From contig NZ_CAAAIM010000001.1 of the NCBI RefSeq assembly GCF_900639985.1, forward strand, positions 930,001 to 994,000: a stretch of DNA of 64,000 nucleotides, given 5' to 3'. This DNA is from Legionella rowbothamii (lineage in GTDB: Bacteria > Pseudomonadota > Gammaproteobacteria > Legionellales > Legionellaceae). Positions within the stretch are counted from its first letter, which is position 1, and every line of letters begins with the position of its first letter. The notes under the pieces are model-generated. The model was not told where the DNA came from. It did no database searches and worked only from the letters and a program-made list of their open reading frames with translations. Made by a program: the position numbers and the translations under genes. This document shows, in pieces, positions 22,617 to 32,059 of this stretch.

Positions 22617-22806
22617 TAAAATTAGCTCACAAATTAGAATAAATACAGTTTTCTACTGATTAAATCTGCGTGTACGATCAGCTTAATCTAGAGTAAAAGT
22701 GATAACATAACAAAATGGAGAATTTTAGAGCATACTTCATTGCATTTACTGTCATCTTCACGTAGAAAGGAACCCATTTCGTACGCGCTCACGGGGTATG
22801 TAAATG

Positions 22807-22895
22807 CCGTCATTGGGGGGAACGTAGTGACAAAACAACCCAAGAATTAGAAGCACGGAACCTTGGATTGATTCACTTCGTTCGCAATGACGACA
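22807..22895. repeat. Inverted-repeat element between mlaB and ibaG (family R4)
   Basis: The arms GCCGTCATTG (near 22806-22815) and CAATGACGAC (near 22885-22894) face each other. The interior carries the text GATTCACTTCGTTCGCAATG, typical of dispersed intergenic repeats in gammaproteobacteria. It lies in the 417-base gap 22617-23033, which holds no gene that I can see. Confidence 0.5.
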
Positions 22896-22980
22896 TTTTT
22901 TTATTTATTCTAAAGAAATAACATAGCCCGTGAACACTTACCTCATTCCTGCAGGGTTTCAGTCCATCCAGGAAGAGAGA

Positions 22981-22998
22981 TTCCCGCCTGTGCGGGAA
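22981..22998. repeat. Short GC-rich REP-like hairpin
   Basis: TTCCCGC-CTGT-GCGGGAA is a perfect seven-base-arm hairpin followed by ATGACA. This is the common GATTCCCGCCTG...GCGGGAA-type intergenic repeat. It lies 36 bases beyond the mlaB stop and may affect transcript ends or stability. Confidence 0.55.
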
Positions 22999-23033
22999 AT
23001 GACAAAATTCTTAACCTAACAGCAATGTATACC

Positions 23034-23312
23034 CTAAATAACTTCCAAAATATCTTTCACACCACAAAAGTCCGCTAGAGACTCAGTCTCTGTGGACATA
23101 CCGATAATCTCGAAAGTCTTATTATTTTTTTTGCACAACTTTCTGGCTTCAATAAGCAACGCCATCCCGGCACTATCGCAATGAGTTACCTCACTTAAAT
23201 CAAGAACTAAGTGATTACTCGTCTCATCCATTAAAGTCTTATAAAGTTGAGCTCGCACCTCAACGACTGATTTGAAGCTAAGCTCAAGAGGCTTAAAATG
23301 AACTGTTTTCAC
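23034..23312 (-). CDS. mlaB: Mla pathway STAS-domain protein MlaB
   Basis: This 92-residue STAS-domain protein has the signature LDLSEVTHCDSAGMALLIEA. In the Mla system the STAS subunit binds the MlaF ATPase and supports the MlaFEDB complex that moves phospholipids between the membranes. It lies one base after mlaC. It is the last gene of the mlaFEDCB series. Confidence 0.9.
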   Translation of the reverse strand: MKTVHFKPLELSFKSVVEVRAQLYKTLMDETSNHLVLDLSEVTHCDSAGMALLIEARKLCKKNNKTFEIIGMSTETESLADFCGVKDILEVI

Positions 23313-23313
23313 C

Positions 23314-23922
23314 TTAAGAAGCCCTTTTTAATTGTTTTTGCTGCATTTGCTTGATCACTTCATCCATACTGGAGTTTTGCAGTACTTGGGCAAATTGCGA
23401 TCTAAAGCTTTGCAATAGGCTAACACCCTCAACGCTAATGTCATAAATTTTCCACTGGCCATTTTTATCAACAAGGCTATACGTTAGAGGAATATTTTGA
23501 CCTTCACTTCGCACAATTACGCTGTTAACACGAAGAAAACGGGTATTTGCCGCCGCTCTAAGAGGTAAAAACTGCACCGACTCATCAGAATATTGAGCCA
23601 AAGGACTAGAGTATGTACGAATGACCAAACGGGTAAACTCTCTAGAGAACTGCTCTCTTTGCGCTGCAGAAGCTTTCATCCAAGCCTGTCTTCCTAAAAC
23701 AGAACGAGACATACCAGCTACATCAACAATAGGTAATAAATGCTTCTCAACCGCCGCATAAATAATGCCTGGATTATTTTTTAAGCTTGTTTTATTCTCT
23801 TTTAAGGTCGCAATAATTTCATTTGCAGTTTGTTCTAGCATAGGCACAGGGGAATTTTGAGCCATGATTACTGGAGATAAAATCACGCCAACAACAAATA
23901 AAATATGTTTTAATATTCTCAT
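23314..23922 (-). CDS. mlaC: Mla periplasmic phospholipid-binding protein MlaC
   Basis: MlaC shuttles phospholipid between the outer-membrane MlaA complex and the inner-membrane MlaFEDB transporter. The 202-residue protein has a signal peptide. It also has family features: the GRQAWMKASAAQREQFSREF helix region, a central TYSLV strand and a GQWKIYDISVEGVSL segment. It lies 24 bases downstream of mlaD. Confidence 0.95.
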   Translation of the reverse strand: MRILKHILFVVGVILSPVIMAQNSPVPMLEQTANEIIATLKENKTSLKNNPGIIYAAVEKHLLPIVDVAGMSRSVLGRQAWMKASAAQREQFSREFTRLVIRTYSSPLAQYSDESVQFLPLRAAANTRFLRVNSVIVRSEGQNIPLTYSLVDKNGQWKIYDISVEGVSLLQSFRSQFAQVLQNSSMDEVIKQMQQKQLKRAS

Positions 23923-23946
23923 GTCCGTACCTTAATTTTATTGTAA

Positions 23947-24426
23947 TTACTTTTTATTAATATTAAATAACAACTGACCGATTAGGTTCTCAAGAATCAC
24001 TGCTTCTTGAGTCTTGGCGATAACATCCCCATTACGTAAATAAGGATGATCACGATTTGCATCATCGTCAAAACCGGGAACAATACTAATATAATTAGAA
24101 CCAAGCAAGCCTTGCGTTAAAATTCGTGCTGAAGAATCTTCATAGGGTATTTTTTTATCACTCTGTAAACGCATAGTGACCTTGGCATTAAGTTCGCCTG
24201 GCTGTAATTCAATACGAGTTACTTCACCAATTTTAACGCCAGCAACCGTAACCGGTGCTCGCACTTTTAATCCACCTATATCGGTAAAATCCGCGGTAAC
24301 ATTGTAACTCTTATGAGACATAAAATCAGAAATATTACTGACCTTCATTGCCATGACCAGTAGGGCCAATAAACCAAGCAACATAAATAGGCCAACACTC
24401 ACATCTACATAACGTTGCTTACTCAT
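23947..24426 (-). CDS. mlaD: Mla MCE-domain protein MlaD
   Basis: This 159-residue inner-membrane-anchored MCE-domain protein forms the hexameric ring of the MlaFEDB transporter. It has one N-terminal transmembrane segment, then VTADFTDIGGLKVRAPVTVAGV and GLLGSNYISIVPG, both typical of MCE domains. The stop is directly followed upstream by mlaE with no gap. Confidence 0.96.
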   Translation of the reverse strand: MSKQRYVDVSVGLFMLLGLLALLVMAMKVSNISDFMSHKSYNVTADFTDIGGLKVRAPVTVAGVKIGEVTRIELQPGELNAKVTMRLQSDKKIPYEDSSARILTQGLLGSNYISIVPGFDDDANRDHPYLRNGDVIAKTQEAVILENLIGQLLFNINKK

Positions 24427-25209
24427 TTACCAATCTCCAATCATCATTGCAGTCAACAAAAAATCCAGGCCTAACACAGCAAGCGACGAATAAACAACCG
24501 TCTTGGTCGTCGCCTGGCTAATACCTTCTGCTGTAGGCACACACTCAAACCCCTGAAATACCGCAATCCACGTTACAACAAAAGCAAACACCAAACTCTT
24601 AATGATACCACTGAGTACATCAATACGAAAATTTACTGCCGCCTGCATATTGGACCAAAAGCTTCCAGAATCTACACCTAACCAATGCACCCCAATAAAG
24701 TAGCCACCAAAAATCGCCACTGCTGAAAAAATTAATGCTAAAACGGGTAGCGTAATAAACCCCGCCATAAAGCGAGGATAAATAACTCGGCCCAAGGGGT
24801 CGACTCCCATCATATCCATACTGGATAATTGTTCTGTGGCCTTCATCAGCCCAATTTCTGCAGTCAATGCAGAACCAGCTCGACCAGCAAATAATAATGC
24901 ACTAATTACCGGCCCAAGTTCTCTGGCAATGCTTAATGCCAAGAGCTGGCCTAATTGGGTGGCTGCACCAAATTTTTGCAACGTATTATAACCCTGTAAT
25001 CCCACAACCATACCGATAAATAGGGCTGAAACAACAATAATTAAACACGATAAGACACCAACAAAATGAATTTGATAACGCAATAAAGGCCATAATTTTC
25101 TAATATTGGGCTTGCGAAATAGCATCAAAAACAAAAACAAACCCGAGCTACCCATATTTTGTAAAACACGAGTGCTACGATTTCCCAATCGCATAATCAA
25201 ATCAAGCAT
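24427..25209 (-). CDS. mlaE: Mla permease MlaE
   Basis: MlaE is the membrane permease of the phospholipid transporter. The 260-residue protein has about five hydrophobic segments. The conserved family stretch [20 protein letters not shown] is followed by [14 protein letters not shown]. Length and order fit. It overlaps mlaF by eight bases. Confidence 0.97.
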   Translation of the reverse strand: MLDLIMRLGNRSTRVLQNMGSSGLFLFLMLFRKPNIRKLWPLLRYQIHFVGVLSCLIIVVSALFIGMVVGLQGYNTLQKFGAATQLGQLLALSIARELGPVISALLFAGRAGSALTAEIGLMKATEQLSSMDMMGVDPLGRVIYPRFMAGFITLPVLALIFSAVAIFGGYFIGVHWLGVDSGSFWSNMQAAVNFRIDVLSGIIKSLVFAFVVTWIAVFQGFECVPTAEGISQATTKTVVYSSLAVLGLDFLLTAMMIGDW

Positions 25210-25999
25210 CTAATAGCTCCTCTGTATAAGGACGGGCTGGATAATGGAATGGTACCACTCCATCAGCTTCTCCATGCATAAACTGCTTGACCTGAGGCTC
25301 AGAGGAGCGGACTAAATCTTCAGGAGTACCCTCCCCTATTATTTTCCCCCCTGCAATCAGATATATATAATCTGCAATAGAGCAGGTCTCTTCAACATCA
25401 TGAGAAACGATGATGGTTGTCGTATTTAATAATTGATTTAAACGTTTAATTAAACGTACCAGAACACCTAATGAAATTGGGTCTTGTCCAGTAAATGGCT
25501 CATCGTACATCATGAGCTCAGGATCTAGAGCGATGGTACGAGCTAATGCAACTCGACGCGCCATTCCGCCTGATAGTTGGGCGGGCATTAATTCTGCAGC
25601 ACCGCGTAAGCCTACGGCTTGCAGTTTCATCAATACAATATCACGCACCATAGATTCATTAAGTTGCGTATGTTCTCTTAATGGGAATGCGACATTTTCA
25701 AATACATTAAGGTGAGTAAATAAAGCAGAGCTTTGAAAAAGTAACCCCATATCACGACGCGCATCATATAATGCTTTGCGAGGTAATTGATGGATGTCTT
25801 GACCATTCACCTGAATGGTACCACTATGAGGTGTTAATTGTGCGCCGATTAATTGCAATAATGTTGTTTTTCCAGAACCGCTCGGCCCCATAATGGCCGT
25901 AATTTTACCTCGTTTTACGGTCATGTTAATGCCATTGAAGATGCGACGACTCTCTCGAGTAAAGATCAGATCATTAATTTCAACCCAATTTTCAGGCAT
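25202..25999 (-). CDS. mlaF: Mla ABC ATPase MlaF
   Basis: This is the ATPase of the MlaFEDB complex. I choose the ATG at 25999 ([11 protein letters not shown]). The longer reading from 26107 would prepend 36 residues that are hydrophobic and Phe/Ile-rich with no counterpart in ABC ATPases. The 265-residue protein has Walker [10 protein letters not shown], the signature [13 protein letters not shown] and Walker [14 protein letters not shown]. It is the first gene of the operon. Confidence 0.95.
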   Translation of the reverse strand: MPENWVEINDLIFTRESRRIFNGINMTVKRGKITAIMGPSGSGKTTLLQLIGAQLTPHSGTIQVNGQDIHQLPRKALYDARRDMGLLFQSSALFTHLNVFENVAFPLREHTQLNESMVRDIVLMKLQAVGLRGAAELMPAQLSGGMARRVALARTIALDPELMMYDEPFTGQDPISLGVLVRLIKRLNQLLNTTTIIVSHDVEETCSIADYIYLIAGGKIIGEGTPEDLVRSSEPQVKQFMHGEADGVVPFHYPARPYTEELLDA

Positions 26000-26223
26000 G
26001 CTTTCAAGTTCCAGTTCTGGCCAAAAATACAAGTATATACTGGTTCCTAGAAAAATGAGTCTCTTAAATTTAAAAAAAATTATGAATTTAATCAAATAAA
26101 GACACAATGAACAAATAAAGAACAGTCTAATCCGTTGTTTTAGGTTGAGCCCAACATCGAGTGCTGAGGTGGGTGAAGTATATCGCTCCCCCTCAATTAA
26201 TCAAAAAAACGATACAGATACAA

Positions 26224-26730
26224 TTAAACTCTTCCTATAGGCAAATAACAGCAAGTAAACTCAAAATCTTTATCAACTACATTTGGCGTTAAGTGTAACT
26301 TAAATTCTGGGGGTAAAATTAATGATACATTAATTATGTTATCAACATCATATAAATTATCACGATGTGCTGACTTCCATGTTTTAGCCTGCGCTAAGGC
26401 TTGCTTTTTCGCTTCATTTTCATTTTTAGCTACTAAAAATATATTCTTGTGCAATTCTGTAAACTGATTATTATCATATCCCCCCAGATTTACAAAAAAC
26501 AATTTCGGGGTTTCAGGAGTTACTTGTTTCGCAAATGAAATGTCATATCCATCTACGTGTGTTAAAACTCCCCATGCATCAATATGTAAGCTTTTAGGGT
26601 TACCCCACCAACTAGTTTTAAGGAATTCGTAGGTTTGTTCTAAATTTTCTGCAGCGATGAATCGAATATCATGAACTTCAATCAAAGATTTAGGGTGAGT
26701 ACCACCAATATAAATTACAAATAGTTTCAT
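26224..26730 (-). CDS. DUF1543-domain protein
   Basis: This 168-residue protein has two related halves. The first begins MKLFVIYIGG. The second has LFFVNLGGYDNNQFTELHKNIFLVA, the characteristic DUF1543 segment with a following Lys/Ala-rich helix. It is cytoplasmic, with no signal or membrane segment. The function of the family is unknown. It is monocistronic and marks the left edge of the accessory island. Confidence 0.85.
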   Translation of the reverse strand: MKLFVIYIGGTHPKSLIEVHDIRFIAAENLEQTYEFLKTSWWGNPKSLHIDAWGVLTHVDGYDISFAKQVTPETPKLFFVNLGGYDNNQFTELHKNIFLVAKNENEAKKQALAQAKTWKSAHRDNLYDVDNIINVSLILPPEFKLHLTPNVVDKDFEFTCCYLPIGRV

Positions 26731-26839
26731 GTCTCAACTCCATTGATTATGATATATAGGGTATTATCTAATTTGATAATCAGACTTAAAAGCAATTTTC
26801 TCTGTTATTTTTTTAAACGATGCATCAATGTGTGTTTTC

Positions 26840-26940
26840 ACCACCCGAAACCTGATCCATATGCCCGGATAGTGAGGACGTTGAGGCTCTCAGCGTCGCC
26901 TGTCCGCTGACGCACCTCACCCTCCGTAGCGCACAGAGAA
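26840..26940. other. GC-rich structured stretch in an AT-rich gap
   Basis: The gap 26731-27079 has no gene. Its centre is markedly richer in G and C than its surroundings. It contains nested complementary pairs, including GTGAGG with CCTCAC and CAGCG with CGCTG. It may be a remnant repeat or a structured RNA element. The remainder of the gap is very AT-rich and probably contains the promoter of the kinase gene. Confidence 0.35.
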
Positions 26941-27079
26941 TGAACAGATTAAATATTTTTCAATATATCAATATCTTTTAATAATTTAGCTTTTTTTCTT
27001 AATTAAGTGAGGATTTATATATTAATTTAAGTTATTTTAATGGAATTTATTTTTTTATTTATAGATAGAGCCCCAAATT

Positions 27080-28261
27080 ATGCCACTCTCCGCTGATACT
27101 AAAGACACACCACTGTTGATTAACCTAAAACAAGTGGAAATGCAGTTTGTGCAATTACTTATTCAGTTTTTTTCCATGCAATCACAAGCAGGGATAAATC
27201 TCTGGGTAAAAGATACCCCCTATACTTTACAAAATGGCACAATTATTACGTTAAAAAATAATGTCTTTTGCCGTGAACGAAAAGAAGGCCATTCTGGGCT
27301 GCGCTATGAGCTAATCAGCAATAAACCCTCTTTAGGTGTGGGTACTTTTGGCGAAGTCTATAAGATTAAAGGTACAATGAGCTTGGATGAACAGTCCATA
27401 AAAATAAAAAAACAAAGAACAGATGGCAAAAGACGCATCGTTAAAATACAACGACACCATTTGTCCAATCCACTCACAGCACTGGATAATGAATATAGGT
27501 TAACGAAAAAAACTGCTCATCTTGCAGTAAAAAAGCCCACAATTGTTACCAATTCCTCGGGGGCTCAACTGAGCTTTACCACTATGAATCAACTCCCCGG
27601 AGATGAGCTTTTTTATCTACTCAATGAGCGCGAGAACTTATCTGCACTTCAGCGAATTGAATTAAGCCTCGCTTTAGTCAATGCATTAGAGGAGCAAGTA
27701 TGTAACCAAGGGATTGTACATCGTGACATAAAACCAGAAAATATCCTGGTCCACCTAGGACCTCCAATTCAGATACATTTTATTGATTTTGGATTGAGCA
27801 GAGATGCCATTCATTTAAATACTATCATAAATGGCACTCCACCCTATTTAGCTCCCGAGGTAAGGCAATATTCAAGCCTCATCAATTTTAAGGCAGATGT
27901 TTTCTCTCTCGCACGCGTTATCGCTTTATTATGGAATGTTGATTACAGTACCTATGATGATCTATCGGTTTATTTCAATGCTACTCCAGTTAGAATGTTA
28001 TGCTCTATCTTTAGTGGCATTAAAGTTCTGGATATAAACGCAAGACGTCTAATAAAAGATACATTGCTCGGAATGTTGAATTTAAATCCGGAGGCTCGTT
28101 ATTCCATTAGCAAAGCAAGAGTTGGTTTTGAATCTGCCAGAGAAATAATCAAATTAAATGAGAAGACTCCTCTAAGTGCGCATTCATTATTTCGGACCCA
28201 AAATAGAAATGAGCATAACGCCCCCGAAAAAACCCTTGTTAAAAAAAATTCCTGCCCTTAG
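27080..28261 (+). CDS. Eukaryote-like serine/threonine protein kinase, candidate LegK-type effector
   Basis: This 393-residue soluble protein contains a full protein-kinase core. It has a Gly-rich loop GVGTFGEV (residues 86-93), beta-3 lysine Lys122 in IVKIQ, catalytic loop HRDIKPEN (215-222, Asp216), metal-binding DFG at 236-238 and activation-segment end APE at 258-260. All key catalytic residues are present, so it should be active. There is no transmembrane or PASTA-type segment, unlike housekeeping bacterial receptor kinases. Legionella translocates several soluble kinases of this layout (LegK group). Assignment to that group is inference. About 80 residues of unassigned N-terminus precede the kinase core. 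Confidence 0.9.
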   Translation: MPLSADTKDTPLLINLKQVEMQFVQLLIQFFSMQSQAGINLWVKDTPYTLQNGTIITLKNNVFCRERKEGHSGLRYELISNKPSLGVGTFGEVYKIKGTMSLDEQSIKIKKQRTDGKRRIVKIQRHHLSNPLTALDNEYRLTKKTAHLAVKKPTIVTNSSGAQLSFTTMNQLPGDELFYLLNERENLSALQRIELSLALVNALEEQVCNQGIVHRDIKPENILVHLGPPIQIHFIDFGLSRDAIHLNTIINGTPPYLAPEVRQYSSLINFKADVFSLARVIALLWNVDYSTYDDLSVYFNATPVRMLCSIFSGIKVLDINARRLIKDTLLGMLNLNPEARYSISKARVGFESAREIIKLNEKTPLSAHSLFRTQNRNEHNAPEKTLVKKNSCP

Positions 28262-28267
28262 GAGCAG

Positions 28268-28297
28268 TGGCGCAGGTTTTATTAGACACCTGCGCCA
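28268..28297 (+). terminator. Hairpin after the kinase gene
   Basis: TGGCGCAGGT (28268-28277) pairs perfectly with ACCTGCGCCA (28288-28297). It begins seven bases after the kinase stop. There is no T tract, so it is a stem that may protect or end the transcript rather than a textbook intrinsic terminator. The rest of the gap to 28626 shows nothing convincing. Confidence 0.55.
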
Positions 28298-28626
28298 ATT
28301 GTGGCGTTGCCCTGTATAAGGCCCAAATAATGAATTAAGCCTGTATATCATCAGCTATGCATTTACCCCTAAAGCTAAACCTCACTTTATTGCTAATTAT
28401 ACTAGTGAAGATAGCAGCAACAGTAATTCTTGTTCGGTTATGTAATATTTTGATTCTTTCCTTATCAACTAATATTACTTTGAATGGACCTGAAATAATA
28501 GGATACAAAGCCCTGGAAATTCTCTCTATAATCTGGTCATATTGAACTATTAATTACTTATAACTCACAATTCAGCCTGCCCCCTAGGAGTTCCTTCACT
28601 AAAGGGGACAAAAATCCTCTTGAGTA

Positions 28627-29568
28627 TTATTTTCGTAAGCTATCACTAATAGATTTCGCAAAACCTTTAAGCGATTCAACAATATCCTGCTCTTTTTTAT
28701 CATAATTGTGGCCAAAGAAAGCCGATCTATTGGTTGAAAAATGAGATTGTTCAGGTGTAACTTCTTTTCCTGATGAATTAAGAAAAACAACTTTATTTAT
28801 AGATCCAAGAATAGGCTCCCAAGCTTTTTTTTGTTTTGGGGTCATATTATTGAATTCATCAACGCTAATATAAAGTGTTTGCAAATGAGTTAATGAATCT
28901 TTTAAATTATTAATTTCCTCTACAGCTAATTGGGCGATGTCATTATCGCTAATATTTAAAGAAGTAATATTTTTAGGTAATTTTCTAATTACTCTAATTT
29001 TGCTGCCCAAATTATTGTTACTAATATCAAGATGCTCTAAGCTATTTGAGAAAACCTGGCAAAGATTTTCTAGTTCTTGTTCGCTCTTCATATCCAAATT
29101 GTTGTAACTGATACTTAATGATTTTAACCGTTTAAGAACAGCAACAGCATTATTTAGCTGCTTGTTATCATAACGACCTAAATTATTAGAACCCAGATCC
29201 AATGAATTTACTGGAGTTGAGGCAAAACCATTTAATCCAACAGCCAGATCTTTTTGAGTATTAAGGTCATTAAAACTTAAATCTACTTGAGTAACGTGCC
29301 TTAATGATGAGAAAACAAGTGCGGTATCTTCTCCTGATTTTTTGCCTAAATTATTTCCACGTAAAGTTAAAAATTTTATTTGGTCATTTAAGTTCGTTAA
29401 CGCTGCTTGCAATTCATTACTTGATCTTTTGCCAAAATTATTCCATCCCATGTCCAGATGTTTTGTATTTTTGTTGATTCTAAAAATAGAGCGAATTAAC
29501 TCATCGCCATTTACATTAGTTAATCCAGATAGGACGGTTTCTCCAGTTGTTTCATTAAAACAAAGCAT
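28627..29568 (-). CDS. Leucine-rich-repeat protein, effector candidate
   Basis: The ATG at 29568 has a strong GGGGAG seven bases upstream and opens MLCFNETTGE. The longer frame from 29730 would add 54 mostly hydrophobic residues without support. The 313-residue protein has about seven leucine-rich repeats of the ribonuclease-inhibitor-like kind. They show a recurring L-x-L-x-x-NNLG phrase, for example LTLRGNNLG, LDLGSNNLG, LSISYNNLD, LDISNNNLG and LNISDNDI. The non-repeat tail is charged (KKEQDIVESLKG). LRR proteins of this form are frequent Dot/Icm substrates in Legionella. The binding partner cannot be deduced. It is convergent with the kinase gene. Confidence 0.88.
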   Translation of the reverse strand: MLCFNETTGETVLSGLTNVNGDELIRSIFRINKNTKHLDMGWNNFGKRSSNELQAALTNLNDQIKFLTLRGNNLGKKSGEDTALVFSSLRHVTQVDLSFNDLNTQKDLAVGLNGFASTPVNSLDLGSNNLGRYDNKQLNNAVAVLKRLKSLSISYNNLDMKSEQELENLCQVFSNSLEHLDISNNNLGSKIRVIRKLPKNITSLNISDNDIAQLAVEEINNLKDSLTHLQTLYISVDEFNNMTPKQKKAWEPILGSINKVVFLNSSGKEVTPEQSHFSTNRSAFFGHNYDKKEQDIVESLKGFAKSISDSLRK

Positions 29569-29919
29569 ATTGAACTCCCCTATTAAGGCTATTACAGTCA
29601 TTAGTGACTCAAATAATGACACTAAAATAAACAAATTACCTTGACTTAGATCAATAAATGATTTTTTTATATAAAAATAAGCCCCTTTCTCGAATGAACC
29701 TGCACGGCTTGATAAATAAAGGACAAACACTTTGTCTCGCGATAAGCCTGTTCCTTCTTATAATTATGTTAATTTTATTTGATAATTACGATTCATAGCC
29801 TGTGCAGGTCAAAGCGCTGGCGTGCTCCGCGTGGCGTTAATCAAGCCTCCACTTAAGAAAACCCTAATAAAATTTATATATACTGGACAAAATAAGTAAA
29901 AAGTTAAGGTTTATAAAAA

Positions 29920-30837
29920 ATGTCCAGAAAGATGCTTGATTCAAACGAAATGAATTCAATAATTGAGAAACATCTCACTGGAAATAACGAATGGGAAAAG
30001 AAAGAAGCTTCTGTTCAAGTTTCTTTTATGAAAATAAATGTCACTTACTTTTACAATAAAAATAGGAATTTTGTAATTATTCCTAGTCCACTTGCTGTAA
30101 AACAAGGAAGTGGAGATGCCGAAGAACCCTCTTACCAATCGGCTGTAGAAGCAATAAAGAATCAAATAGGCAATAAAAACTTTGGTATTGGTTGCTCTCT
30201 ATTAGGCAAGGGAACTGGGGAGCGTCACTATACAACTCTGTTCAAAGAAAAAGGAGAGCATGGAAGAATAACTGTATTTGATTCCAAAATAAGCTCTCCC
30301 AATCAATTCTTTAACTCATCAGAATCGCCAAATTTTTTTGAAAAAGTTTGGGGCTTTATTAAAGCACCTTTTAAGGCCTTTGGTTTGTGGGCTTTTGGAA
30401 TTGGAAAAGAGGTACAATCTTCGTTCTTGGGTAAAGAGGTGACGGTGCACAGACTAGGTACCCAACCATTTTTTGACGGGGTAAGTTGTGGCCTGCACTC
30501 TTCTGGCGCGGTTTTAAATATGATCGATTTAATTGATAAAAAAGAAGTAACGACTGACGAAATTATTCTATCAATAACCAACCAAAAAAATCTTGACTCA
30601 AAAGCAGAACATATTTTAAATGATAAAAAAGATGAAGCGATACCGAGCATGAATCCTGTTCTTTGTTCTATGGTTTCAAAAGATAGAAAAGAGTCCGATA
30701 AACACTCTTTAGGTGGGGTTAGTCTATATGGAAATGACGAAAGTGAAATAATGACCACAAAAAAAGAAGAGCCTGTTCCTTCTCCTCTTAACTACGATGA
30801 TTTTGACGCCCCCCATATGCCCAGGACCAAGCCTTGA
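29920..30837 (+). CDS. CE-clan (Ulp1/YopJ-like) cysteine protease candidate, effector-like
   Basis: This is a 305-residue soluble protein. It shows the ordered catalytic set of CE-clan peptidases: His103 in ERHYTTLF, Asp121 in ITVFDSK, Gln182 in GTQPFFDG and Cys190 in GVSCGLHSSG. The Q-x-x-x-DG-x-x-CG arrangement closely resembles the Ulp1 oxyanion-hole and nucleophile motif. A hydrophobic, Phe-rich insertion lies between Asp and Gln (about 140-165). The C-terminal tail is acidic and Pro-rich, with repeated Glu and an ending of MPRTKP, a common look for Dot/Icm signals. CE-clan proteins act as deubiquitinases, SUMO or NEDD8 proteases, or acetyltransferases. Which of these applies here cannot be told. 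Confidence 0.82.
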   Translation: MSRKMLDSNEMNSIIEKHLTGNNEWEKKEASVQVSFMKINVTYFYNKNRNFVIIPSPLAVKQGSGDAEEPSYQSAVEAIKNQIGNKNFGIGCSLLGKGTGERHYTTLFKEKGEHGRITVFDSKISSPNQFFNSSESPNFFEKVWGFIKAPFKAFGLWAFGIGKEVQSSFLGKEVTVHRLGTQPFFDGVSCGLHSSGAVLNMIDLIDKKEVTTDEIILSITNQKNLDSKAEHILNDKKDEAIPSMNPVLCSMVSKDRKESDKHSLGGVSLYGNDESEIMTTKKEEPVPSPLNYDDFDAPHMPRTKP

Positions 30838-30982
30838 GTTTTAAAGTAGCCATTAAAATGATCGAAAACTCACAGAGGTTGTTATAAATTCAAAACGACT
30901 AGCCTTTGATTTTTTAACCAGCTGAGTTATCTCCTTCTGAAACATCTGGTATTAGCTGGACGGAACCCTGGACATTTCTGCG

Positions 30983-31894
30983 CTAGCCCCCCAATACGGG
31001 TTGGTTTTCGTATATCGCCGCCCGAGACTCAGTTTCATGGCTAGCTTTTTTATAGTTCGCAAAAAAGCCTATCCCCATACAAAGTCCAATTCCCAGCCCC
31101 AAACCTATTCCAGCCCCCAGTGTACCCATTGAAAAGAAACCTAATGCTGCAAGTCCCCCTATAATAAGCAGGCCTCTAATCATTTTAGAAGCTGGACAAC
31201 TCATAATTTGCAGAAATAAACTTGACGATAGTAACTTTTTCTCATCAGTGGGAGGGATGTCAGGTAAAGTTTTAAGGACGTGTTTATTGAGACATTTGGA
31301 GATCTTAAAATGGGGAGCTGAAGCGTCTACGTTATAACTTTGGCTAATAAAAGGAAGATTTATAGCCTGAGAATAACTCTTTAAAACACTATCATAAAAC
31401 TTGATCTGTATTTTGGCAGAAGATATGATTTTTTTTTCTTCAAGAACCTGTACTAAATAACTTAACTGCTTGTTTTTACCAGTTTCTTGTAACGCCTGAA
31501 CAGTATTAGAAAAATCCCTTGTTTCTGGGATATAGGAAATTAAAAAAGGATACTTTTGCCCCTTCACGGTGTACACATCTAGAGCTATTCTTGGGGTGTC
31601 TTGTGAAACAAGAGTCTCCTCAAAATCTAAGTCCAGATTGAGTATCGCAGACACAAACCCCGCAATATAGGCGGGATTATTATGGTATGCTGCTATTGCA
31701 CTAATTTGGCTATCATTATGAACCAGGTAATTCTCTATTTTTTCTTTTTTCTGACTTGCTGCATCTATTTTTGCTAACTGGTAATGCGCATTCCTATCAT
31801 AAGTTGAAGAGTTTATAGGACGACGGCGTACTCTAAAGGTATGAAATTTAGTTAGGGTTTGATCAAAATCAAATATAGAGAGAACTGGGGGCAT
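30983..31894 (-). CDS. HAD-like protein with a C-terminal membrane hairpin
   Basis: This 303-residue protein opens with SIFDFDQTLTKFHTF. That is the DxDxT motif of haloacid-dehalogenase-type phosphatases, with Asp9 as nucleophile and Asp11 as acid/base. The middle is soluble and lacks an obvious second or third HAD motif that I can place. Near residues 240-280 there is a strongly hydrophobic Gly-rich pair of segments (GLLIIGGLAALGFF and GIGLGLGIGLCMGIGFF), followed by a short polar tail. This suggests membrane insertion by a hairpin. Such HAD-like proteins with FDFDxTLT starts are common among Legionella putative effectors. Substrate is unknown. Confidence 0.78.
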   Translation of the reverse strand: MPPVLSIFDFDQTLTKFHTFRVRRRPINSSTYDRNAHYQLAKIDAASQKKEKIENYLVHNDSQISAIAAYHNNPAYIAGFVSAILNLDLDFEETLVSQDTPRIALDVYTVKGQKYPFLISYIPETRDFSNTVQALQETGKNKQLSYLVQVLEEKKIISSAKIQIKFYDSVLKSYSQAINLPFISQSYNVDASAPHFKISKCLNKHVLKTLPDIPPTDEKKLLSSSLFLQIMSCPASKMIRGLLIIGGLAALGFFSMGTLGAGIGLGLGIGLCMGIGFFANYKKASHETESRAAIYENQPVLGG

Positions 31895-32059
31895 GAGTTT
31901 AAATTCTTTAATTTGTTAATTTAGCATAAACTAAGTGTTTATTTAAATCAATTCTAAAATAATTTACCCTCCGAAATTGTGAAATTAATCAGATTCACTA
32001 TTTCTTTGATTGGTCGTCCTGAGTTACTCAGCAATTCAATCTATCACAATAAAAAATTA

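Noticed and set aside
27000-27079. PmrA- or CpxR-box-like AT-rich direct repeats upstream of the kinase gene
   Set aside because: The TTAAT-type repeats do not have the expected spacing and are likely by chance in such AT-rich DNA.
28357-28545. Plus-strand frame of 62 codons, hydrophobic
   Set aside because: No good ribosome site and composition expected from AT-rich non-coding DNA; it lies in the gap between two convergent genes.
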